Shown: positions 1 to 6,028 of the stretch, piece after piece
Layout: every line of letters starts with the position of its first letter
Numbering within the stretch: the first letter of the stretch is position 1
Assembly: GCA_022561895.1 (NCBI GenBank)
Contig: JADFQH010000053.1
Span: 1-12,557 of the forward strand
Length of the DNA: 12,557 bases
Source: Methanobacteriota archaeon
GTDB taxonomy: Archaea; Halobacteriota; Halobacteria; Halobacteriales; Halalkalicoccaceae
Direction of reading: 5' to 3'
Program-made: the position numbers and the translations under genes
Notes under the pieces: generated by a model
The model's database searches: none
Told to the model about the DNA's origin: nothing
Seen by the model: the letters and a program-made list of their open reading frames with translations, nothing else

Positions 1-718
1 GTTGGTCGATGCGGGTTTTGCGGCCGATACGCAAGAAGCCGCCCCGCCGGTCGATGATGCCTCTCTCCAGGAGGTCGTCCCGCGTGCCGACGGCGTAATA
101 GGCCTCGCGCAACTCGGTATTCTCCTCGACGAGCACCGTGTTCTCCTGTTCGAGATCGTCGATGTGCGCGAGCATGATGTCGGCTTCCCGGCGCAGGGCA
201 AGGACGGTCTGCTCCTTCTCCTCGATCAGCTCGTTGAGTTTCCGGATCGTTACCTCGAAACTGGAGACGTCCACGGACCGCGACCGGGCAATCCGGTTGA
301 GTTCGGCGCGCTGGCGTTCGAGCGCTTCGCGTTGTTGTTTGCTCTTTTCGATGTAGCCTTCGATGGCCGCCAGGTTGTCCTGGATGCGCTGCCCGATGGA
401 CCTCCCTGTAGCAACATCTCCAGATTCGTTTGCCTCGATCTCCAGATGGATCTGGTGGATCATGCCTTCCCGCTCGGTGATGGCCTGGAGATCCTTCAGC
501 GTTTTGTTGATCAGCGTGACGTACTCTTCCAGAAACTCGTGCTTGAGCCGGGCTTCCTCTTCGAGCTCGCTGGTGCGCTGCTGTAGCGAATCGACGCGGG
601 CCTCCATCACGAGCGTACGCTGGTTATCCTCGACGAGGACCTCGCTGGCGTCGGATTCGAGGCATCCGCTGACTACCAGAGCACATCCGAAGACGATCAG
701 GACAAGGACTCTATTCAT
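1..718 (-). CDS. Bacteroidota-type coiled-coil lipoprotein, 3' end outside window
   Basis: Reading from ATG at 718, the frame is open for 239 codons and runs off the window. The first 19 residues are a hydrophobic Sec signal ending in a lipobox, V-S-G-C, with Cys19 as the probable lipid-modified residue, so the mature protein should be tethered to a membrane facing the periplasm. The rest is a Glu/Gln/Arg-rich coiled coil (roughly residues 35-205). Near the visible end is the pattern YYAVGTRDDLLERGII followed by GGFLRIGRKT, which I recognise from uncharacterised coiled-coil proteins of Bacteroidota and relatives. The start has a good Shine-Dalgarno (AGGAG) and overlaps the stop of the upstream gene as ATGA, implying translational coupling. 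Residue use (many Lys, Gln and Arg) and the lack of a twin-arginine signal are unlike haloarchaeal lipoproteins. Function unknown. It is probably bacterial DNA joined to a haloarchaeal contig. Confidence 0.85.
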   Translation of the reverse strand, partial: MNRVLVLIVFGCALVVSGCLESDASEVLVEDNQRTLVMEARVDSLQQRTSELEEEARLKHEFLEEYVTLINKTLKDLQAITEREGMIHQIHLEIEANESGDVATGRSIGQRIQDNLAAIEGYIEKSKQQREALERQRAELNRIARSRSVDVSSFEVTIRKLNELIEEKEQTVLALRREADIMLAHIDDLEQENTVLVEENTELREAYYAVGTRDDLLERGIIDRRGGFLRIGRKTRIDQ

Positions 719-1053
719 GGGGTTCTCCTTTTATTGACCACCACCAACGGGCGCTGTTCACGGTGCGATAGCGAAGCCAGCACGACCTCGTCGGCCGTCG
801 CCCGAGCGATGTACAGCACGTAGTGGCTTTCGAGATCGATGTAGCCGGTGGCCTTGTTGTAGTGTCCGGTGCCGTCCACGTGGTGGGCTTTCCAGTTGAC
901 GGAATACACGAAACGCGCTTCGGCGCTGTCGGGGTGGGCATCGAGCGAGTCGATGATCAGCGCCATGGGCTCGCGGTCGCCGTCGAGCGAGGTGGTGTAG
1001 CCGGTGTAGAAACTCCCGTCGGCGCACTCGACGATATAGATGTGATGGCTCAT
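715..1053 (-). CDS. composite ORF: GIY-YIG nuclease N-terminus joined to an unknown bacterial protein
   Basis: The 112-residue ORF starts at ATG 1053. Residues 1-24 (IYIVECADGSFYTGYTTSLD core) are a clear GIY-YIG endonuclease start, with the GIY-like strand at 5-7 and the YIG-like YTG at 16-18. The family's downstream catalytic Arg, His, Glu and Asn never appear. From about residue 25-30 the sequence changes to a non-acidic protein with no nuclease features (KAHHVDGTGHYNKATGYIDL, ending VVVNKRRTP). Its stop codon overlaps the lipoprotein start, so this second part is the genuine 3' end of a bacterial gene coupled to the lipoprotein. I do not recognise that gene; its own start is missing. The first part would have followed the zinc-finger gene in the haloarchaeal genome. 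The fusion is most likely an artefact or a recombination scar, not a functional protein. Confidence 0.6.
   Translation of the reverse strand: MSHHIYIVECADGSFYTGYTTSLDGDREPMALIIDSLDAHPDSAEARFVYSVNWKAHHVDGTGHYNKATGYIDLESHYVLYIARATADEVVLASLSHREQRPLVVVNKRRTP
964..990. other. probable junction between haloarchaeal and bacterial DNA (left)
   Basis: Within this stretch the minus-strand reading frame passes from a haloarchaeal GIY-YIG sequence to an unrelated non-halophilic protein. To the right all genes are haloarchaeal in character. To the left the two coupled genes are Bacteroidota-like. The exact base cannot be fixed by eye. A short shared GC-rich word such as TCGCCGTCGAGCGA could have mediated either misassembly or recombination. 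Confidence 0.55.
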
Positions 1054-1108
1054 AGAAGGAGGCTTCGCGTGGTGCTTGTGTTACGGTACGGGTTGCCTCA
1101 GGGGGCAT

Positions 1109-1258
1109 TTATGCCTTTCGCGCACGGAGTCTCGCCGCTTCCGCGATGCCTGCGTTCGCCGAGCAGCTTGGACAGGCGTAGATTCGCCCGTGCTCGTCGG
1201 CGAACACACGCTCGAACCGCTCCGAGACGTGCGCGTCGCAGTGATTGCAGTGTGGCAT
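1109..1258 (-). CDS. 49-residue haloarchaeal zinc-finger protein (DUF7563-like)
   Basis: This small gene reads MPHCNHCDAHVSERFERVFA, then an acidic stretch with YACPSCS, and ends LRARKA. Two Cys pairs, CxxC at residues 4-7 and CxxC at 29-32, form a probable zinc ribbon. The pattern (CxHCxAHVS..F.RVFADE.G...ACP.CS.NAGIAE) matches a family of tiny conserved haloarchaeal zinc-finger proteins that I know as DUF7563. Their molecular role is unsettled, with nucleic-acid or protein binding assumed. The ATG is preceded at 6 nt by a GGTGA Shine-Dalgarno element, and a TATA box lies about 55 bp upstream, giving a short leader. A palindrome abuts that TATA box, so expression is probably regulated. The GIY-YIG remnant begins 55 nt downstream and could have shared the transcript. 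Confidence 0.85.
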   Translation of the reverse strand: MPHCNHCDAHVSERFERVFADEHGRIYACPSCSANAGIAEAARLRARKA

Positions 1259-1311
1259 TCACGTTCACCCGGCAGGACCGCCATGCCGGTAGCTAACACT
1301 ACGGGAAGGGG

Positions 1312-1320
1312 TAATAAATA
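1312..1320 (-). promoter_or_regulatory. TATA box for the zinc-finger gene
   Basis: The minus strand reads TATTTATTA, a good archaeal TATA box, about 55 bp before the ATG at 1258. That predicts transcription starting near 1290 with a leader of about 30 nt, consistent with the Shine-Dalgarno seen before this gene. Confidence 0.6.
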
Positions 1321-1363
1321 CTCTTTCCAAAATCGGTCCAAAATTCGCATTTTGGAAAGAGTA
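1319..1363. promoter_or_regulatory. 15-bp inverted repeat with three TCCAAAAT half-sites upstream of a TATA box
   Basis: Arms at 1319-1333 and 1349-1363 are exact inverted complements (TACTCTTTCCAAAAT and ATTTTGGAAAGAGTA) around a 15-nt spacer. Inside, the half-site TCCAAAAT occurs at 1326-1333 and again at 1337-1344, 11 bp apart, about one helical turn. It occurs inverted at 1349-1356. The element touches the upstream edge of the zinc-finger gene's TATA box, where a bound protein could block or assist TBP/TFB. No coding function is visible. The regulator is unknown. Confidence 0.65.
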
Positions 1364-1375
1364 GGTCGTTATTCG

Positions 1376-1406
1376 GGAAAATATTGCCTGTAGAGAGAAA
1401 CTACAG
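1376..1406 (-). terminator. possible terminator after larB
   Basis: On the minus strand, downstream of the larB stop, a perfect 6-bp hairpin (CTGTAG, 7-nt loop, CTACAG; 1388-1406) is followed within a few bases by ATATTTTCCC. Archaeal termination depends mainly on the T-run, so this is plausible but short. Confidence 0.35.
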
Positions 1407-1442
1407 ATCGGATCCGGGATGAACCTGTTGTCGATACCGAAA

Positions 1443-2198
1443 TCACCGCCGGCCATCCGCGATCGCCGTGGCGATCAGCCCCGCTTGTGTGCCCGCGACG
1501 AACCCCGCATCGATGTTCACCACCGAGAGCACGCTACAGGACTGAAGCATCCCCATGAGGGCCGCCTCGCCGTTGCCCCCGTAGCCATACCCGCTCGACA
1601 CCGGCAGCCCGATCACCGGAGCCGAAACGAGACCGGCGACGACGGTGGGCAAGGCCCCTTCGCGACCGGCGGCGACGACGAGTACGTCCTGTTCTCGGAG
1701 GGCAGGCAGCTGATCGACGACCCGCGAGAGGTTCGCCACGCCCACGTCCTCGATCCGCTCGACACTCGCACCGATTTCGGCCGCGACGACCGCCGCCTCA
1801 CCCGCTGGCTCCCCGTCGGCAGTCCCCCCGGTGACGACCCCGACGCCGGCGTCGATCTCGTGTTCCTCGAACTCGGGCGCATGAGCCACGAGACAGCGCG
1901 CACGTTCGTGATACGTTGTTTCACCCTCGACATGTCCTTCGAGCGTGGTTGCCGCCTCGCTCGTGACCCGTGTAACGACGGCCCGTCCTGTCGTACTGAG
2001 CGCCGCTCGGACGAGCGTGGCGATTTCGTCCGTTGTTTTTCCGGGGGCGAAAATGCCTTCGGGAACGCCGCGGCGCTGTTCGCGGGCGGCGTCGAAGCGG
2101 CCCGCGTCGGTCGTCGCGTAGCCTGCGAGGCGCGCCTGAGCCTCCTCGGAGCTTAATTCGCCCGATGAAACGTCTTCAAGAATGTCGCGAAGTCCCAT
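1443..2198 (-). CDS. larB: LarB, pyridinium-3,5-biscarboxylate mononucleotide synthase
   Basis: The 251-residue protein belongs to the LarB family, which carboxylates and hydrolyses nicotinic acid adenine dinucleotide in the first step of nickel-pincer nucleotide synthesis, the cofactor of lactate racemase and related enzymes. The N-terminal helical segment (MGLRDILEDVSSGELSSEEA) and the PurE-like C-terminal domain are both present. The latter shows GEPAGEAAVVAAEIGA, then APVIGLPVSSGYGYGGNGEA and ALMGMLQSC near the end, all characteristic of LarB. Length is normal for the family. Archaeal members are sometimes labelled AIR carboxylase-like; the C-terminal signature favours LarB. No larC, larE or larA is adjacent, so the pathway partners must lie elsewhere. 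A TATA-like element 23-30 bp before the ATG suggests a leaderless transcript. Confidence 0.9.
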   Translation of the reverse strand: MGLRDILEDVSSGELSSEEAQARLAGYATTDAGRFDAAREQRRGVPEGIFAPGKTTDEIATLVRAALSTTGRAVVTRVTSEAATTLEGHVEGETTYHERARCLVAHAPEFEEHEIDAGVGVVTGGTADGEPAGEAAVVAAEIGASVERIEDVGVANLSRVVDQLPALREQDVLVVAAGREGALPTVVAGLVSAPVIGLPVSSGYGYGGNGEAALMGMLQSCSVLSVVNIDAGFVAGTQAGLIATAIADGRR

Positions 2199-2202
2199 AT
2201 TC

Positions 2203-2231
2203 GGGGGATAGACCCCCAGCTATTCCTATTC
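2203..2231 (-). promoter_or_regulatory. larB promoter with a short inverted repeat
   Basis: On the minus strand GAATAGGAATAGC (2219-2231) lies about 25 bp before the larB ATG and can act as a TATA element. Between it and the start codon is GGGGGTCTATCCCCC (2203-2217), a 5-bp perfect inverted repeat that could be an operator at the transcription start. Confidence 0.4.
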
Positions 2232-2257
2232 ATCGCCTTCAGAACGCGCCGATTTAC

Positions 2258-2270
2258 GAAAGCTTATAAA
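2258..2270 (+). promoter_or_regulatory. TATA box of the histone-fold gene (leaderless)
   Basis: CGAAAGCTTATAAA contains a near-ideal archaeal BRE and TATA box. The TATAAA centre is about 27 bp before the ATG at 2295, placing the transcription start at or next to the start codon. Confidence 0.75.
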
Positions 2271-2294
2271 GGCGGCCGGAAAACGGGCATTCGT

Positions 2295-2462
2295 ATGGCA
2301 GATCTGATCGTCAAAGCCGCCGTAAAGGATGCACTGTCCGACCACAACGTCTCCTCCGACTTCTACGATGCACTCGACGAGGAAGTCGAGGAGCTTCTCG
2401 ACGACGCAGCCCGTCGTGCCGAGGACAACGACCGAAAGACGGTCCAGCCCCGCGACCTGTAA
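2295..2462 (+). CDS. 55-residue haloarchaeal histone-fold protein (DUF1931-like)
   Basis: The protein reads MADLIVKAAVKDALSDHNVS, then an acidic helix (SDFYDALDEEVEELLDDAAR) and ends DNDRKTVQPRDL. The three-helix layout and the terminal RKTVQPRDL motif are those of a single histone fold, as in archaeal histones and the DUF1931 family of short histone-like proteins. It is acidic, unlike DNA-wrapping histones of methanogens, so a dimeric regulatory or stress role is as likely as chromatin packaging. The gene is too short for many gene finders but has a strong TATA box at leaderless spacing and is conserved in haloarchaea from what I recall. It is convergent with rpiA, 35 bp away, and divergent from larB. 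Confidence 0.85.
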   Translation: MADLIVKAAVKDALSDHNVSSDFYDALDEEVEELLDDAARRAEDNDRKTVQPRDL

Positions 2463-2475
2463 GGCTGCCACGCCC

Positions 2476-2489
2476 TTTTCGATTATTTT
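2476..2489 (+). terminator. T-rich terminator after the histone-fold gene
   Basis: Two T-runs (CCCTTTTCGATTATTTTC) lie 14-27 nt after the stop, in the short gap before the convergent rpiA stop. Oligo-T tracts are the usual archaeal termination signal. Confidence 0.45.
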
Positions 2490-2497
2490 CACGTCGA

Positions 2498-3181
2498 TCA
2501 GCGACTGCGTTCTTCGACACCTTCGTCCGTACCGACGTAGATCTCATCGGCCAGCCCGACGAACAGACCGTGTTCGATCACGCCCGGAATCCCCGAGAGG
2601 GCATCAGCGAGGTCGGCTGGCTCCTCGATCCGGCCGAAATCGCAGTCGAGAATGAGGTTGCCGTTGTCGGTGACGATGGGGCCGTCCTTGCGCTCGGCCG
2701 CCCGCAACGCGGGTTCGCCGCCGAGATTTCGAACCGCCGCAGAAACCGGCGTTCGAGCAGTTGAAAGGATTTCGAGCGGAACCGGACGGTCGAGTACCGC
2801 CGCTTCCTTCGAGGGGTCGGCGACCACGACGAACCGCGCGGCGGCACTGACGACCAGTTTTTCTCGGGTGTGGGCTCCACCGCCGCCCTTGATCAGGTCG
2901 AACTCGGCGACCTGATCCGCGCCGTCGATAGCGAGATCGGGAGTGGCATCATCGAGCGTGACGAGCGAAATCCCCGCCTCGCGGGCGAGATCCGCGGACT
3001 GATAGGAGGTCGGGATTCCCCGAATATCGAGGCCCTCGCCCACTCGCTGTTCGAGCGCGCGGATTGCATGGGCCGCGGTGGAGCCGGTTCCGAGACCGAC
3101 GGTCATGCCGTCCTCCGCGAGCGAAGCGGCCGCCTCGCCCGCGTTCTGCTTTGCCCCCTCATTCCCGCCGGTGGTCTTCAT
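2498..3181 (-). CDS. rpiA: ribose-5-phosphate isomerase A
   Basis: The 227-residue enzyme interconverts ribose 5-phosphate and ribulose 5-phosphate, supplying ribose for nucleotides; archaea without the oxidative pentose phosphate pathway depend on it. All RpiA signatures are visible: the phosphate loop GLGTGST at 29-35, the active-site DGAD at 86-89, KGGGGAHTREK at 98-108 with Lys98 and catalytic Glu107 (Lys94 and Glu103 in E. coli), and IVTDNGNLILD near residues 168-179. Length is normal. A poly-T TATA element with a GAAAC BRE lies 24-36 bp before the ATG, so the transcript is probably leaderless. The gene ends facing the histone-fold gene. Confidence 0.95.
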   Translation of the reverse strand: MKTTGGNEGAKQNAGEAAASLAEDGMTVGLGTGSTAAHAIRALEQRVGEGLDIRGIPTSYQSADLAREAGISLVTLDDATPDLAIDGADQVAEFDLIKGGGGAHTREKLVVSAAARFVVVADPSKEAAVLDRPVPLEILSTARTPVSAAVRNLGGEPALRAAERKDGPIVTDNGNLILDCDFGRIEEPADLADALSGIPGVIEHGLFVGLADEIYVGTDEGVEERSR

Positions 3182-3204
3182 GGGCGGGCGGTCGGGCTAC
3201 CGGG

Positions 3205-3217
3205 AAAAAAACGTTTC
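3205..3217 (-). promoter_or_regulatory. rpiA promoter (BRE and poly-T TATA element)
   Basis: The minus strand reads GAAACGTTTTTTTCCC, with the T-run 24-30 bp before the rpiA ATG at 3181. The spacing fits a leaderless transcript. Confidence 0.5.
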
Positions 3218-3301
3218 AGTCCTCCGACGAGGGGCGACTCGACACGGTGTGCTATCGCAAGCGAAACGAACGAGACGGCCGGCGTTGTCTTTTTAGCCGC
3301 G

Positions 3302-3646
3302 ATGGCACTTACCGAAATCGAGCATCTGAGCGACGAGATGGCAGAATGCATGGACAACTGCCTCGAGGCCGCCCAAGCCTGCGAGAACTGTGCGGACGCC
3401 TGCGCCGAAGAGGGTGAGGAGATGGCCCGGTGTATCCGGCTGTGTCGGGACGTTGCCGATCTGACGACGCTGCATGCCCGCTTTATGGCGCGCAACTCGG
3501 GCTATCACGCCGAACTCGCGGCGGTCTGTGCTGACGCCTGTGAGGAGTGTGCCGAAGAGTGTGCGAACCACGATCACGACCACTGTCAGCTCTGTGCGGA
3601 GGTCCTTCCTGACTGTGCCGAAACCTGTCGCGAGATGGCGGCGTAG
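3302..3646 (+). CDS. Cys-rich four-helix-bundle copper-storage-like protein (Csp/DUF326)
   Basis: The 114-residue protein contains 15 Cys, mostly as CxxxC and CxxC pairs along helices (for example C16, C20, C27, C30, C34, C44, C48, C76, C80, C83, C87, C95, C98, C105, C109), plus a His-rich stretch NHDHDHC at 89-95. This is the layout of DUF326 four-helix bundles, whose characterised Csp members line their core with Cys thiolates that hold many Cu(I) ions. There is no signal peptide, so it resembles the cytosolic Csp3 type. The frame is open far upstream of ATG 3302, but that extension overlaps rpiA antisense and has no Csp character, so the ATG is chosen. Its promoter is unclear: a T-rich element sits only about 10 bp before the ATG. 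An ABC exporter begins 36 bp downstream. Copper binding is inferred from the family. Confidence 0.88.
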   Translation: MALTEIEHLSDEMAECMDNCLEAAQACENCADACAEEGEEMARCIRLCRDVADLTTLHARFMARNSGYHAELAAVCADACEECAEECANHDHDHCQLCAEVLPDCAETCREMAA

Positions 3647-3654
3647 GAGAAGGG

Positions 3655-3662
3655 TCATACTT
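3655..3662 (+). promoter_or_regulatory. weak TATA element before the ABC exporter operon
   Basis: TCATACTT is centred about 25 bp before GTG 3683, compatible with a leaderless transcript and supporting that GTG as the start. It is weak; readthrough from the copper-protein gene 36 bp upstream is also possible. Confidence 0.35.
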
Positions 3663-3682
3663 CCCCCACTCGAACCACCATC

Positions 3683-4408
3683 GTGGACGCGACTGGGGAG
3701 GAGCCAGCGGTGGTTCTCGACGGAGTGACCAAAACCTACCGGCTAGGCGAGCCGATCGACGCCCTTTCGTCGGTCTCGCTCTCGGTTCCGAACGGATCGT
3801 ACACCGCGATCATGGGGCCGAGTGGATCCGGAAAGAGTACGCTGATGAACCTCGTGGGCTGTCTGGATCGGCCCACCGACGGACGAGTGTTGGTTGACGG
3901 CCGTGACGTGGGCGCGCTGAGCGAGCGCGACCGGACGGCGCTTCGCGGGCGGACGGTGGGGTTCGTCTTTCAGACGTTCAATCTCATGCCGCGACTATCG
4001 GCCCTCGAAAACGTTTCCCTGCCGCTGGTGTTTCAGGGGGTGAGCCGACGCAAGCGCCGCGAGCGAGCCGGTGAACTGCTTTCGCGCGTCGGTCTCGGAG
4101 AACGGACCGATCACCGGCCGAACCAGCTCTCGGGAGGACAACGCCAGCGCGTCGCCATTGCCCGCGCGCTCGTCGCCGATCCTGCGATCGTGCTCGCGGA
4201 CGAACCGACCGGCAACCTCGATACCGGCACCGGGGATGAGGTTCTCGAACTGTTCTGCGAGCTACACGGCGAGGGCCGAACGATCGTGGTCGTCACCCAC
4301 GAGCGCGACGTGGCGGAACACGCAGAACGGATCGTCCACGTGCTCGATGGCGAAATAGAGGGGATCGAAACGCTCGGAGCACACCGGCCGGTCGGGACCG
4401 AGACGTGA
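3683..4408 (+). CDS. ABC transporter ATP-binding protein, MacB/LolD type
   Basis: The 241-residue nucleotide-binding subunit hydrolyses ATP to drive the permease encoded next. Visible motifs are Walker A GPSGSGKS at 45-52, Q-loop Gln97 in FQTFNLMPRLSALENV (typical of the MacB/LolD/FtsE class), signature LSGGQ at 149-153, Walker B IVLADE at 169-174 with catalytic Glu174, EPTGNLD at the D-loop, and switch His206. All catalytic residues are intact. The start is GTG 3683, with a weak TATA element at leaderless distance. Its TGA stop overlaps the permease GTG start by 4 nt, so the two are translationally coupled and form one complex. The substrate cannot be read from the ATPase. Confidence 0.93.
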   Translation: MDATGEEPAVVLDGVTKTYRLGEPIDALSSVSLSVPNGSYTAIMGPSGSGKSTLMNLVGCLDRPTDGRVLVDGRDVGALSERDRTALRGRTVGFVFQTFNLMPRLSALENVSLPLVFQGVSRRKRRERAGELLSRVGLGERTDHRPNQLSGGQRQRVAIARALVADPAIVLADEPTGNLDTGTGDEVLELFCELHGEGRTIVVVTHERDVAEHAERIVHVLDGEIEGIETLGAHRPVGTET

Positions 4409-5640
4409 GACTTCGCGAGTCGTTTTCGATGAGCCTGCGCGCGATCAGGAGCCACCCCCTCAGATCCGCACTGACGACTCTCGGGGTGCTGATCGGTGTC
4501 GCGGCAGTCATCTCCCTTGTGATCCTCGGGGCGAGCCTGCAAGCGGAGGTGATCGACGAGGTCGGCGGCGAGGACGCCACGCAGATCTATCTCTGGAACG
4601 CGCCCGAGGACGCACAGGGACCGCCCGGTTCGGGTGCACGCGCCGTGTTCACCGAAAGCGATATCGATGAACTGCGTGGAATAAACGGCGTCGAAGGAGT
4701 CGCACCCTACGCCCCGATCGGCGTCGATAGCCTCGGCCACGGCGGGGATACCGTCGCCGGTGGCGATACGATTGCAACTGATCCGTCCTACTTCGCCGAA
4801 GAAGCCATCGCCGAAGGGCGCGCCTTCGAGCAGGGCGAACCCGAGATCGTGCTGACGCCACAGGCCGCAGAAGGGTTCGACGAAGAGCCCGCCGTCGGCG
4901 ATCAGGTGACGATCACGTTCGACGATGGATCGGAGGCGGAGCTAACAGTCGTCGGGATTCTCGATAGTTCGGAGGCTCGAAGCCCGTTCGATGGCTTTGG
5001 CGAGGGATCGCGGCTCTACGTCCCGACGGAGCCGTACTCACGGACGACGACCGAGAGCGTTGGCGACGAACAGCGGGTCTATGCACAGGTCGTCGTGAGC
5101 GCGGAGGGTCCCGAAACCGTCGAGAGCGTCGGGGTAGATCTCGAAGAGTACCTCGAAACCGAGTCGGATGCGGCCACCTTGCTGCCCGGTGGGTTCGTCT
5201 TCGAGATCCAAACCAACGAAGAGCTACTCGAACAGGTGAACGACCTGCTCGCGACACTGACGGGCTTTATCACCGGAATCGCACTCATCTCGCTTCTCGT
5301 GGGATCGATCGGAATTGCCAACGTGATGCTCGTCAGCGTGACCGAGCGCACCCGCGAGATCGGGATCATGAAAACCGTTGGCGCACAGAACAGAGACGTT
5401 CTCCAGCTCTTTCTGACCGAGGCCGCGATCCTCGGGCTGCTCGGTGCGGCCGCGGGCGCGCTCGTCGGCTTTGCCGGCGGCTACATTGCGACCCAGTTCA
5501 TCGAACTCCCCTTCGTTGCCCCGCTCGAATGGGCGATCATCGCCGTCTGTGTCGGCATTTTCGTGGGGATCGTCGCTGGACTCTACCCGGCGTGGAGCGC
5601 CGCCAGAACCGATCCGATCGACGCGCTTCGCTACGAGTAA
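4405..5640 (+). CDS. ABC transporter permease, MacB/FtsX family
   Basis: The 411-residue membrane subunit has the MacB-like order. A short cytoplasmic lead (SLRAIRSHPLRSALTTLGV) is followed by TM1 at about 23-43. Then comes a large extracytoplasmic MacB-PCD domain of about 240 residues, and three TM segments near 284-309, 335-362 and 376-396. The cytoplasmic loop ERTREIGIMKTVGA (314-327) is the FtsX-family coupling motif for the ATPase, and the end YPAWSAARTDPIDALRYE is diagnostic. Such proteins act by mechanotransmission rather than by a through-channel, exporting or extracting peptides, lipids or drugs from the outer face of the membrane. The start is the GTG overlapping the ATPase stop; ATG at 4429 is an alternative. 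No outer-membrane or membrane-fusion partner is expected in an archaeon and none is present. Confidence 0.93.
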   Translation: MRLRESFSMSLRAIRSHPLRSALTTLGVLIGVAAVISLVILGASLQAEVIDEVGGEDATQIYLWNAPEDAQGPPGSGARAVFTESDIDELRGINGVEGVAPYAPIGVDSLGHGGDTVAGGDTIATDPSYFAEEAIAEGRAFEQGEPEIVLTPQAAEGFDEEPAVGDQVTITFDDGSEAELTVVGILDSSEARSPFDGFGEGSRLYVPTEPYSRTTTESVGDEQRVYAQVVVSAEGPETVESVGVDLEEYLETESDAATLLPGGFVFEIQTNEELLEQVNDLLATLTGFITGIALISLLVGSIGIANVMLVSVTERTREIGIMKTVGAQNRDVLQLFLTEAAILGLLGAAAGALVGFAGGYIATQFIELPFVAPLEWAIIAVCVGIFVGIVAGLYPAWSAARTDPIDALRYE

Positions 5641-5657
5641 CGACTGGAAGAACGCTG

Positions 5658-5671
5658 TTCATATGAAATAC
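5658..5671 (+). promoter_or_regulatory. candidate promoter of the toxin-antitoxin pair
   Basis: TTCATATGAAATA includes a 10-bp perfect palindrome (TTCATATGAA, 5658-5667) and an AT-rich TATA-like core about 55 bp before the toxin ATG. A transcription start near 5690 would follow. Confidence 0.35.
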
Positions 5672-5689
5672 GGGCCGCAACGGTTACGA

Positions 5690-5710
5690 TGTTGGGATCT
5701 AACCCCAACA
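5690..5710. promoter_or_regulatory. 7-bp inverted repeat, candidate toxin-antitoxin operator
   Basis: TGTTGGG (5690-5696) and CCCAACA (5704-5710) are exact inverted complements around a 7-nt spacer. They lie at the predicted transcription start and 9 bp before the toxin ATG. An autoregulatory operator for the winged-helix antitoxin is the natural inference. A leader hairpin is the alternative. Confidence 0.5.
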
Positions 5711-5719
5711 GCAGGGACG

Positions 5720-6028
5720 ATGCCCGCGAGGTCGCTCATCGACGAAGGGGACACGAAGCCGGACGGACGTCGGTACGAGATGGTCGCCTGAGCCGTTCCG
5801 GAAACCGACGAGTATCCGGAGGGCGTCAAGTACAGCTTCCAGTATATGAGCGCTGAGAACGACACGCTCCTCCGGTTCGACGACGCACCGCATCACCCCG
5901 AAATCGCCCATCACCATCGACACCGATCGGACGGCGAAATCGAGCCAGTAGCGTACACCGGGCTGCGTGGTCTCGCTGAACAGTTTCTGAACGAGGTGAA
6001 CGAAATCCATGAGCAACGAACCGACTGA
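5720..6028 (+). pseudogene. TumE-like toxin (DUF6516), interrupted by an in-frame TGA at codon 24
   Basis: From ATG 5720 the frame reads MPARSLIDEGDTKPDGRRYE, then MVA, then TGA (5789-5791), then AVPETDEYPEGVKYSFQYM and on in the same frame to TGA 6026-6028, 103 codons in all. The continuation has the family's features: PEGVKYSFQY, LLRFDDAPHHP, and a His-rich HHHRH. In TumE/DUF6516 proteins the interrupted position is normally Trp (VAWxVP pattern), so a TGG to TGA change explains it. Without readthrough only a 23-residue stub is made; a restart at ATG 5846 would give 60 residues lacking the N-terminal strand. TumE toxins pair with a DNA-binding TumA-type antitoxin and are proposed RNA-targeting growth inhibitors. 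The antitoxin gene follows with a 20-nt overlap. Sequencing error is possible. Confidence 0.8.

Noticed and set aside
2..586. Plus-strand 194-codon frame at the left end
   Set aside because: It is the codon-register antisense of the lipoprotein, which has a signal peptide, lipobox, Shine-Dalgarno and coupled upstream gene.
2870..3301. N-terminal extension of the copper-storage-like protein
   Set aside because: The open frame upstream of ATG 3302 overlaps rpiA antisense and has no Cys-helix character; family members begin near the chosen ATG.
5789..5791. In-frame TGA in the toxin as selenocysteine
   Set aside because: Haloarchaea are not known to make selenoproteins, no convincing insertion hairpin is seen, and the family has Trp at this site.
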